Positions 17,100 to 23,889 of a DNA stretch of 39,739 bases are shown one piece after another (positions within the stretch are counted from its first letter, which is position 1; every line of letters starts with the position of its first letter). Position numbers and translations under genes: made by a program. Source of the stretch: TMED109 sp015660425. GTDB taxonomy: Bacteria; Pseudomonadota; Alphaproteobacteria; TMED109. The stretch covers positions 1-39,739 of the forward strand of contig JAPYTH010000017.1 of assembly GCA_029936295.1 (NCBI GenBank), in the 5' to 3' direction. The notes beneath the pieces are model-generated. The model was given only the letters and a program-made list of their open reading frames with translations, was not told where the DNA came from and did not search any database.

Positions 17100-18086
17100 A
17101 TGAAAAAAGAAGCAATCGGAATTACACTTCATCAGTTGAAAATATTTTGGACAGTTGCCCAAGCATCATCTTTTACGAAAGCTAGTAAAATACTCGGGCT
17201 TGCACAACCGTCGCTATCGCAACAAATATCTAAATTGGAAGATGAAGTGGGCTCATTATTATTTAAAAGAGGCAGGTCACAAATGAGTTTAACGGAATCA
17301 GGAGTGTTTTTGCAAAGAAGAGCAGAAATTGTTTTATCGAGTATAGAAGAAACTATGGTAGGGCTAAGACAATTTGGAAGTGGTCAAAAAGGACTAATTT
17401 CTGTAGGTTTATTATCTTCTGTAGCGAGAAATTTACTTCCAGCAGCATCAGAAAAATTAGCAGAAAAATTTCCTGATATACAACTAGATATACTAGAAAT
17501 TTCTCCAAGGGAGGCTATAGATTTATTATATGGCAGGCAACTGTCAGTTGCAGTTTTAGCTGAAGATTCTGTAGCAAAAAGTATATTATCGTTTAGTAAA
17601 ACTAGTTTATTTGAAGATCCTTATGTACTAGCAGTGCCCAAATCTGTTTCTCTGGAAAATTTAAAAAATTTGGAAGATTTAAAAAATTCTTCTGTAAGTA
17701 AAGCATTAAGTAACATTATCCAATTTGAATTTGGAAATCAGCATAAAAAAAGAATAGAAGAATGGTTTACTAGTGTTTTACCAAATTCAAGAGTTTTTGC
17801 AAAAACAAGAACTTATGAGGTAGCTCTTTCTATGGTTCAATCTGGAAGAGGGGTAGCAGTTGTTCCCGCATTGGCAGCTAGACTAGGGGGAAAAAATTTA
17901 GATTTTGATGTAAATTTATATAAGACTAATTTACCGGAAAGAAAAATTATATCTTTAATTCCATCACAATATGTAAGGATTGAACCATATAAATCTTTTA
18001 TTAATGCTTTAATTGAGGCAGGAAAAAATATGGAATTACCCAGAATTCATGAAGTACCTCCAATTCTAGAATCTTTAGGCGTTTAA
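17100..18086 (+). CDS. LysR family transcriptional regulator
   Basis: 328 aa. The N-terminal winged helix-turn-helix (about residues 8-70) reads TLHQLKIFWTVAQASSFTKA then LGLAQPSLSQQISKLEDEVG, the canonical LysR recognition helix. The effector-binding domain spans about 95-305 with the typical VQSGRGVAVVPALAA segment. AAGG 8 nt upstream of the ATG serves as Shine-Dalgarno. It is divergent from tas and lies upstream of the pqqA-like gene on the same strand (98 nt). LysR proteins usually control a divergent neighbour, so tas is the first candidate target and pqqA the second. Confidence 0.93.
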   Translation: MKKEAIGITLHQLKIFWTVAQASSFTKASKILGLAQPSLSQQISKLEDEVGSLLFKRGRSQMSLTESGVFLQRRAEIVLSSIEETMVGLRQFGSGQKGLISVGLLSSVARNLLPAASEKLAEKFPDIQLDILEISPREAIDLLYGRQLSVAVLAEDSVAKSILSFSKTSLFEDPYVLAVPKSVSLENLKNLEDLKNSSVSKALSNIIQFEFGNQHKKRIEEWFTSVLPNSRVFAKTRTYEVALSMVQSGRGVAVVPALAARLGGKNLDFDVNLYKTNLPERKIISLIPSQYVRIEPYKSFINALIEAGKNMELPRIHEVPPILESLGV

Positions 18087-18184
18087 ATTCTATTATAGGA
18101 TATACCAATTTATACTATAGGTTTTAAATTTTAAAATTTCATGTATATTTTTAGCATATGTTAATTAATTAAAGGAAAAATACA

Positions 18185-18259
18185 ATGTGGAAATCACCAG
18201 TAGTTCTTGAAGTAGCAGTTGGTCTAGAAATTAATTGTTATGCTTGTGCAGAAATTTAA
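18185..18259 (+). CDS. pqqA: PQQ precursor peptide PqqA
   Basis: A 24-aa peptide: MWKSPVVLEVAVGLEIN followed by CYACAEI. It has the hallmarks of PqqA, the ribosomally made precursor of pyrroloquinoline quinone: an N-terminal Trp-x-x-Pro start, a hydrophobic stretch, Gly-x-Glu, and Glu15-x3-Tyr19, the pair that the radical-SAM enzyme PqqE crosslinks. The ending EINxYxxxE resembles PqqA of acetic acid bacteria and methylobacteria. AGGA (18173-18176) lies 8 nt before the ATG, and a perfect terminator follows 26 nt after the stop, so it is a one-gene transcript. No pqqB, C, D or E is in this window, so processing would need genes elsewhere. Confidence 0.85.
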   Translation: MWKSPVVLEVAVGLEINCYACAEI

Positions 18260-18285
18260 TATTTTAAAATAAATATTTTATTATT

Positions 18286-18316
18286 AAAACCGGTTTTTTT
18301 AAACCGGTTTTTTTTT
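18286..18316 (+). terminator. Rho-independent terminator of pqqA
   Basis: A perfect 11-bp stem (AAAACCGGTTT / AAACCGGTTTT) with a TTTT loop, followed by five more T. It begins 26 nt after the pqqA stop. The last bases overlap the stop codon of the convergent MFS gene. The A-rich left side may let it work on the minus strand too. Confidence 0.9.
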
Positions 18317-19844
18317 ACTCTTTTTTCAACCCTTTAACCCAAAATATAAGTGGAGAAGCTACAAGAGCTATTATACCCATAGTTAGCATGATTTGATTAA
18401 ATGCCATTGCACTTGCTTCTTCAATACCTATTTTATAAAGTATTTCTGAAGCTATTTTTAGTTTTTCAGGAGAATTACTTAAATATTTAGGAATTAAGTT
18501 GTTTAATTTTATTAGAAATAATTGTGAATGATTTAATGCTTTTGAAGTTAGATTACTTATCTCAAGATAGTTTTCAGTTATTTTAAGTTCAAAAAGAGTA
18601 TTAGAAGCGGCAATTCCTATAGCGGCTCCCAATCTATTCATTAAAGAATATAGACCGCTACCATCTTTTATTTTATTAGCAGGTAAATAACCTATTGATA
18701 AAAGTACGAGTGGAAGAAAACATAATTGTGCTGATAATCCTCTAATAATTTGTGGCCATATAATTTCGTTTAAACCTATTTCTGAAATCATAAATCCTTG
18801 AAGCCAAGTACCAGTAGCTAACATTATAAAACCGATAAAAGCTACAGTACGTCTGTTAAATATTTTAAAGAAAAATAATGCAAGAAAACCAGAAGCTACT
18901 TGTGCTGCACCCATAATATATACCATAGAGGCTATTGTTGTGCCATCTAAGCCCCTGACCCTCGCTATAAATACAGGTAAAATATATTGAGTTGCAAATA
19001 TTATTATACCCCAAATAAATACTAAAATAGTACAAATTAAGAAGTTTCTATTAGCAAATATCCTGAGATCAACTATAGGATTTTTAGTCTTTAATTCTCT
19101 TAAAATAAAAAGACAAAAACTACATAAGCAAATTACAGATAAACTGCAAATTAAGTTTGATTCAAACCAGTATTCTCTTCTTCCTTCTTCTAGTACAGCT
19201 AAACCAGTACCTAAAAATAAGGCAGCCAATATAATTCCTATAAAATCTATTTTATTCCATAAATATTCTTTTTTATCAAAATCAGCGAGTTTGAATACAA
19301 TAATACCTATTATAAGTGAGAAGGGTGCATTTACTAAAAAAACAAACCTCCAACCTATTTCATCACTTATCCATCCTCCCATATGGGGACCTAATGCTGA
19401 TGCTGCAGTGGCAATTACTCCAGTTAATATTGCTGCAAATTGCTGTTCCTTCTTAGGAAATATAGTAAAAAGAGTGGAGAACATTGCAGGCATCATACCT
19501 CCACCAAAAAAGCCCTGTAATACTCTAAAAAATATCATGGATTCAATAGACCAGGCTAGTCCACAAAGTATAGAAGCAAAAGCAAAACCAATTGAGCACA
19601 TAAAAAAGAATCTTTTGGTAGACATTGCTCTAGTTAACCAGCCGGATAGAGGAAGCATAATGACTTCTGCTATTAAGAAAGAAGTTACTACCCAGCTCAC
19701 TTGGTCTGGTGCTGCACCAAGACCACCCTGTATATGTCTATAGGCAGCCCCAATGTTTTGAACACTTATTAAATTAAAAAACATGCCAAGAGTCATGAGC
19801 CAGAAAGCTATTTTATTCTTACTATTTTTTGAAAGGGAAAAAAT
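18315..19844 (-). CDS. MFS multidrug efflux transporter, DHA2/EmrB-like, probable ATT start
   Basis: A DHA2-family (14-helix) transporter of about 509 aa. From the first ATG (19796) the protein is 493 aa but begins in the middle of helix 1 (MTLGMFFNLISVQNIG). In frame upstream it continues as FSLSKNSKNKIAFWL, a typical basic lead-in plus the front of helix 1, to an ATT at 19844. That ATT directly follows an in-frame TAA and has AAGGA (19853-19857) 8 nt upstream. There is no ATG, GTG or TTG on this strand in any frame between 19797 and the HlyD stop. Family motifs include HIQGGLGAAPDQVSWV, RVLQGFFGGGMMPA and GPHMGGWISDEIGWR. It pairs with the upstream HlyD-type gene as a tripartite-type exporter; the substrate is unknown. 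Confidence 0.85.
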   Translation of the reverse strand: MFSLSKNSKNKIAFWLMTLGMFFNLISVQNIGAAYRHIQGGLGAAPDQVSWVVTSFLIAEVIMLPLSGWLTRAMSTKRFFFMCSIGFAFASILCGLAWSIESMIFFRVLQGFFGGGMMPAMFSTLFTIFPKKEQQFAAILTGVIATAASALGPHMGGWISDEIGWRFVFLVNAPFSLIIGIIVFKLADFDKKEYLWNKIDFIGIILAALFLGTGLAVLEEGRREYWFESNLICSLSVICLCSFCLFILRELKTKNPIVDLRIFANRNFLICTILVFIWGIIIFATQYILPVFIARVRGLDGTTIASMVYIMGAAQVASGFLALFFFKIFNRRTVAFIGFIMLATGTWLQGFMISEIGLNEIIWPQIIRGLSAQLCFLPLVLLSIGYLPANKIKDGSGLYSLMNRLGAAIGIAASNTLFELKITENYLEISNLTSKALNHSQLFLIKLNNLIPKYLSNSPEKLKIASEILYKIGIEEASAMAFNQIMLTMGIIALVASPLIFWVKGLKKE

Positions 19845-19935
19845 TTATTTATTCCTTATTAAAATTTAAGAAGATAAAGATAAATATTAACTGAATAAAT
19901 TAAATAAACTAAGTATTTTTTAAGCTTAAGATTAT

Positions 19936-21048
19936 TTATGGTTTTGTTTCTATTGAAACATAAACCGAAAGGCCTGGAACAATTCTGCCTAGCATGTTTT
20001 TTGGTGTAATAAAGGTAATTTTGACCGGTATTCTTTGTACTACTTTGACAAAGTTGCCAGATGCATTTTGAGGGGGTAATAAACTAAAAGAGGCAGAGGA
20101 TGCTGGAGAAATAGAATGAACTTCTCCTATAATTGGAATATTTTTAAATGCATCAAAATGTAATTTTACTTTTTGACCAACTTTAATTTTTTCTACTTGT
20201 GTTTCTTTATAGTTAGCTATTATCCAAATATCATGGATTGGCACTATTGCCATTAAAGGCCAGCCATCTTCTACGTATATTCCTGGTTCAGCAATACGAT
20301 TTGCTATCACTCCATCAATAGGAGCATAAATTTTTGTTGATTCTAGATCTACCCTTGCCATTTTTAATTCAGCTTCAGACTTTTTTAATTCAGCTTCAGA
20401 TTTTTTTAGATCAGCAATTAATTCATTTTTAATAGAATCTATTTTTATTTTTTCTGTAGATAATACGTCTAGTTTATTCTTTATAGAAGCTGTTTTTGCC
20501 AGAGCAGAATCTAATTTATGAGAAGTAGTTTGAACTTTTGTGATAGATTCATCTAATTTTGCTCTAGATACAGACTTTTTCTCAAATAATTTTTCTATTC
20601 TTTCTAGGTTTTGATGAGCTAATTGTAGTTCGCTTGAAAAAGCTTTAGCTTGAGAACTAAAAATATTAATTTCACTTTCAACTAGCTTCATTTTGGCCTC
20701 TATATTATTAAATGAAGAATTGATAGTAATAATTTTAGCTTTTGCTGCTTCTATATTAGCTTTTGCTGCATCTACAGAGGCGTCTAATGCGTTTACCTTA
20801 TTTTTGTATGGTTCTGAATCTAGTGTTGCCAATAGATCATTTTTTTTAACTACAGAATTTGTTAAAGCTGGAACTTCTTTCACATAACTTGAAACTCTAG
20901 ATGCAATAGTAGTTATAGAAGCTCTAACATAGGCATTGTCAGTTGATACGATACTTTTATTAGTGTTCCACCATTCTAATCCAGCTATAGCCGCAAAGGA
21001 TACTACAATTATAGATATAAAGATAACTGTAAGCTTCTTTAGTTTCAT
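19936..21048 (-). CDS. HlyD/EmrA-like membrane fusion protein
   Basis: 370 aa. A single N-terminal membrane anchor (about 5-26) is followed by the first lipoyl half (TDNAYVRASITTIASRVSSY), a long coiled-coil hairpin (about 75-235), the second lipoyl half (IYAPIDGVIANRIAEPG) and a beta-barrel (about 265-365). This is the periplasmic adaptor of EmrAB-type efflux pumps, connecting the MFS partner to an outer-membrane channel. The coiled coil contains duplicated heptads (KKSEAEL twice; another pair near residues 91-104). It is the first gene of the pair, with about 90 nt to the MFS gene. Confidence 0.9.
   Translation of the reverse strand: MKLKKLTVIFISIIVVSFAAIAGLEWWNTNKSIVSTDNAYVRASITTIASRVSSYVKEVPALTNSVVKKNDLLATLDSEPYKNKVNALDASVDAAKANIEAAKAKIITINSSFNNIEAKMKLVESEINIFSSQAKAFSSELQLAHQNLERIEKLFEKKSVSRAKLDESITKVQTTSHKLDSALAKTASIKNKLDVLSTEKIKIDSIKNELIADLKKSEAELKKSEAELKMARVDLESTKIYAPIDGVIANRIAEPGIYVEDGWPLMAIVPIHDIWIIANYKETQVEKIKVGQKVKLHFDAFKNIPIIGEVHSISPASSASFSLLPPQNASGNFVKVVQRIPVKITFITPKNMLGRIVPGLSVYVSIETKP
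20366..20407 (-). repeat. tandem 21-nt duplication in HlyD coiled coil
   Basis: Two adjacent 21-nt copies (20366-20386 and 20387-20407) identical at 20 of 21 positions. They encode a repeated heptad KKSEAEL, adding a whole coiled-coil turn pair without changing frame. Confidence 0.9.
20735..20776 (-). repeat. second 21-nt heptad repeat in HlyD coiled coil
   Basis: Two adjacent 21-nt segments (20735-20755 and 20756-20776) matching at 19 of 21 positions, encoding Ala/Lys-rich heptads (DAAKANIEAAKAKI). They lie about 330 nt from the KKSEAEL repeat, near the other end of the hairpin. Confidence 0.75.
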
Positions 21049-21184
21049 AAAATATTCCTAAATTAATATACGCATATTAACATAGCTATAACGTTAATAT
21101 TAATTAAATCAAGAAATATAGGCTTACTTTAAAGTTTAATAGGTATGCAACTTACGCATAGCTTTTCAGGTTTAGTCTGTTATT

Positions 21185-21260
21185 TGGTGGAGCCGAGGGG
21201 GGTCGAACCCCTGACCTCGTGACTGCCAGCCACGCGCTCTCCCAGCTGAGCTACGGCCCC
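21185..21260 (-). tRNA. tRNA-Ala(GGC)
   Basis: A complete cloverleaf on the minus strand: acceptor GGGGCCG/CGGCTCC, D-arm GCTC/GAGC, anticodon arm CGTGG-CTGGCAG-TCACG (anticodon GGC, reading GCC), and T-arm with TTCGACC. CCA is encoded (21185-21187). It is 76 nt. It follows the TIGR02300 gene by 11 nt on the same strand and may be co-transcribed with it. Confidence 0.96.
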
Positions 21261-21271
21261 AACTTTCTTAA

Positions 21272-21667
21272 CTAGTTATCAGTATTTTTATCATTTTCAC
21301 TAATTTTTATATCTGTAATTCCTGATAAATTATCCGAATCATTATCTTCATCTTCATTTTCTATAGTAAGATCATTATTAGAATTAATAATGTTTTCATC
21401 TAGATCTTCAATTGAAACTAAATCATCTAATTCCTCATCTAATTCATCATTGTCTTCTTTTACTAATAGTTCTTTACTCACCTTTTTTGTTTGCACAACC
21501 TTAATTTCAGGTTTTTTATTCAGAGGTGGCCTACCTAGTCTTGGTTTAATTTTAATTATAATCTCTTCCCCACATTTAGGACATATTGGCACTTCTTTTT
21601 GTAAATCATAAAATTTTGTATTACATGAATTACATTGATGTTTATTACCTAATTCAGTTTTAGCCAT
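21272..21667 (-). CDS. TIGR02300 family protein (zinc ribbon, acidic tail)
   Basis: 131 aa. The N terminus MAKTELGNKHQCNSCNTKFY with CPKCGEEI forms a four-Cys zinc ribbon (C12, C15 and the CPKC pair at about 29-32). FYDLQKEVPICP is the signature of the TIGR02300 family, conserved in alphaproteobacteria next to aroA. After a short basic linker with GRPPL, the last 60 residues are strongly acidic (Asp/Glu-rich) and probably disordered. The function is unknown; the ribbon suggests binding to RNA or a protein partner. It is divergent from aroA. Confidence 0.9.
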   Translation of the reverse strand: MAKTELGNKHQCNSCNTKFYDLQKEVPICPKCGEEIIIKIKPRLGRPPLNKKPEIKVVQTKKVSKELLVKEDNDELDEELDDLVSIEDLDENIINSNNDLTIENEDEDNDSDNLSGITDIKISENDKNTDN

Positions 21668-21793
21668 AAAATTACTCCACTAAGTTATTCATATATTAAG
21701 AATGCATTTGCCATTTAATTGTATAGATGTCAAAAAAGAATTGTAAATTGAATTTTTAGTTTGTAATTATACTTTACATTAAAGCAAATAAAT

Positions 21794-23137
21794 ATGATTA
21801 AAAAATATAATATTAAAAATAAACTAAGTTCTTATGAAGTAAAAGGCTTAATAGGTATTATTACGCCTCCTTCGGATAAATCTATATCTCATAGAGCCTT
21901 ACTATTTTCTTCTTTAGCTGTAGGGAAAAGTACTATTTATAATTTATTACATTCTGAAGATGTATTAAATATGGTTAAAGCGTTAAAAACCTTAGGTGTA
22001 AAAGTTATAAACAAAAATAATATATGTTGTGTTACAGGAGTTGGTTTAAATGGTTTTAATACTCCTAACAAACATATTGATTGTGGAAATAGCGGAACTA
22101 TAGCCAGGATACTTTTAGGCGCCATAGGAGGGAGTGAAATATTTGTTACTTTAACAGGTGATTCTTCTTTAGTTAATCGACCAATGGACAGAGTTATAAA
22201 GCCGTTAAAAAAAATGGGTATAAATTTTCATTCTATTAATAATAAGTTGCCGTTAATAATAAAAGGCACAAGCGATATTTTGCCAATTAAATATATTTCT
22301 CCGATTTCCTCTGCTCAGGTTAAGACAACAATTTTATTAGCTGGACTAAATGCTCATGGTACTTCGGAAATAATTGAACCTTATTCTTCACGTAATCATT
22401 CAGAAAATTTGTTAAAGTACTTTGGTGCGAATATTAAATATAAAACAAAACTTTCTGGAAAAAATAAAGTTTTAATTACAGGAGGTAATAATTTAAAAAG
22501 TTGTAATATAACTGTTCCAGGAGATATTTCGTCTGCAGCTTTTGCTTTAGTTGCTGCAATAATAATTCCTGGCTCAAGTATTAAAATACTAAATGTGGGT
22601 ATTAATTATTTTAGAGCAGGTATATTAGAAGCCTTAGATTTGATGGAAGCAAAAATTAAATTAGAAAATAAGATTATTAATGATTATGAGGAGCCTGTAG
22701 CAGATATTTTAGTTCAATATTCTAAACTTAGAGGTATTAATTTAGATAGTTCTTTTTCTGCGAGGATGATTGATGAGTATCCTATATTGGCTATTGCGGC
22801 AGCTGTTGCTTCAGGCAAAACCAGATTTTGTGGTTTAGCAGAATTGCGTTATAAAGAAAGTGATAGATTTAGGGCTATTATAAATGGGCTAGTTAGTTGT
22901 GGTATTAAAGTAGAGTCTAATAAAGATGATATTATAATTTATGGTAATAATGAAGTTTTGGGAGGAGCAACTATAGACTGTCTTTTTGATCACAGAATTG
23001 CTATGTCTTTTATTATTTTAGGGGCAATTTCACTGAAACCAATAAAAGTCATAGGATGTAAATCCATATCTACTTCTTATCCAAGTTTTATTTCAGAAAT
23101 GAATGATATAGGAATGGATATTAGGGTTAATGATTAA
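21794..23137 (+). CDS. aroA: 3-phosphoshikimate 1-carboxyvinyltransferase (EPSP synthase)
   Basis: 447 aa. It joins phosphoenolpyruvate to shikimate-3-phosphate, the sixth step of the shikimate pathway, in the cytoplasm. Substrate-binding residues are visible in PPSDKSISHRAL (Lys29, Ser30, Arg34), GNSGTIAR, SSLVNRPM (in place of DxSLxxRPM), SSAQVKTTILLAG and the catalytic region ARMIDEYPILA. RYKESDRF near the C terminus is the PEP-binding Arg/Lys segment. It is the first gene of a long plus-strand housekeeping run; cmk follows after 4 nt. No Shine-Dalgarno stands out before the ATG. Confidence 0.97.
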   Translation: MIKKYNIKNKLSSYEVKGLIGIITPPSDKSISHRALLFSSLAVGKSTIYNLLHSEDVLNMVKALKTLGVKVINKNNICCVTGVGLNGFNTPNKHIDCGNSGTIARILLGAIGGSEIFVTLTGDSSLVNRPMDRVIKPLKKMGINFHSINNKLPLIIKGTSDILPIKYISPISSAQVKTTILLAGLNAHGTSEIIEPYSSRNHSENLLKYFGANIKYKTKLSGKNKVLITGGNNLKSCNITVPGDISSAAFALVAAIIIPGSSIKILNVGINYFRAGILEALDLMEAKIKLENKIINDYEEPVADILVQYSKLRGINLDSSFSARMIDEYPILAIAAAVASGKTRFCGLAELRYKESDRFRAIINGLVSCGIKVESNKDDIIIYGNNEVLGGATIDCLFDHRIAMSFIILGAISLKPIKVIGCKSISTSYPSFISEMNDIGMDIRVND

Positions 23138-23141
23138 GTAG

Positions 23142-23795
23142 ATGTTTAAAAATATAACTATTGCTATAGATGGGACGGCAGCTTCTGGTAAAGGCACATT
23201 AGCAAAGAGCTTGTGTAAAGAATTTAACTATGCTTATTTAGATACAGGTAAGCTTTATAGGGCTTCAGCATTAATAATTCGTAAAGAAAATATTAATTCT
23301 AAAAAAAAAAAAGATATAGAAAAAGTAGTCAAAAGTTTTGATTTTTCTAAATTTGATTTTTTTGATGATAGGTTAAAAAGTGATGAGATAGGAAAATTAG
23401 CCTCTATGATATCTGGTTATAAAGAGCTAAGAAAAATATTATTAGAATATCAAAAAAACTTTGCTTATAAAAACCATAAGAACAAGATGGGTGTTATTTT
23501 GGATGGAAGAGATATAGGAACAGTAGTTCTGCCAGATGCAGATATTAAGTTTTTTATTACTGCATCTTTAAGGGTTAGAGCAGAAAGAAGATGGAAAGAG
23601 TTGATTTCCTTAGGACAAAGTACTATAAAGCGCCGTGTTGAGCAGGATATAAGAGATCGTGATAAACGGGATAGTAAAAGAAAGTATTCACCTTTGATTG
23701 CGGCTCCTGATGCAATCTTACTTAACACCACTAATTTAGATGCTAATAGTACATTTTTATTAGCAAAAAAACACATAGAAGAGCGCTTAAATTAA
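23142..23795 (+). CDS. cmk: cytidylate kinase
   Basis: 217 aa. It phosphorylates CMP and dCMP with ATP. The P-loop GTAASGKGTLA (residues 11-21) opens the protein, then LDTGKLYRA, the NMP-binding segment with LDGRDIGTVVLPDA, and the LID region RDRDKRDSKRKYSPL with its Arg/Asp cluster. Length is typical of the family. It lies 4 nt after aroA and 94 nt before rpsA, the standard aroA-cmk-rpsA order. Confidence 0.97.
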   Translation: MFKNITIAIDGTAASGKGTLAKSLCKEFNYAYLDTGKLYRASALIIRKENINSKKKKDIEKVVKSFDFSKFDFFDDRLKSDEIGKLASMISGYKELRKILLEYQKNFAYKNHKNKMGVILDGRDIGTVVLPDADIKFFITASLRVRAERRWKELISLGQSTIKRRVEQDIRDRDKRDSKRKYSPLIAAPDAILLNTTNLDANSTFLLAKKHIEERLN

Positions 23796-23837
23796 TATTT
23801 TTAAGCATATAGCTTTAAGGTGGAAAGCATTTTTAAC

Positions 23838-23855
23838 CCAATTATTTATAATTGG
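23838..23855 (+). repeat. 18-nt palindrome in rpsA leader
   Basis: A perfect 8-bp inverted repeat CCAATTAT-TT-ATAATTGG ending 34 nt before the rpsA start. It could form a short leader hairpin or a dyad operator, but its composition is A+T-rich and no known motif matches. S1 synthesis is autoregulated in other bacteria, which is the only reason to flag it. Confidence 0.3.
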
Positions 23856-23889
23856 ATGTATCAAATAGAGTTTAAAGGATTAATTTATA

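Noticed and set aside
21130..21184. Hairpin downstream of tRNA-Ala as a terminator
   Set aside because: Only about 5 bp of stem (TATGC/GCATA) and no T run follows on the minus strand.
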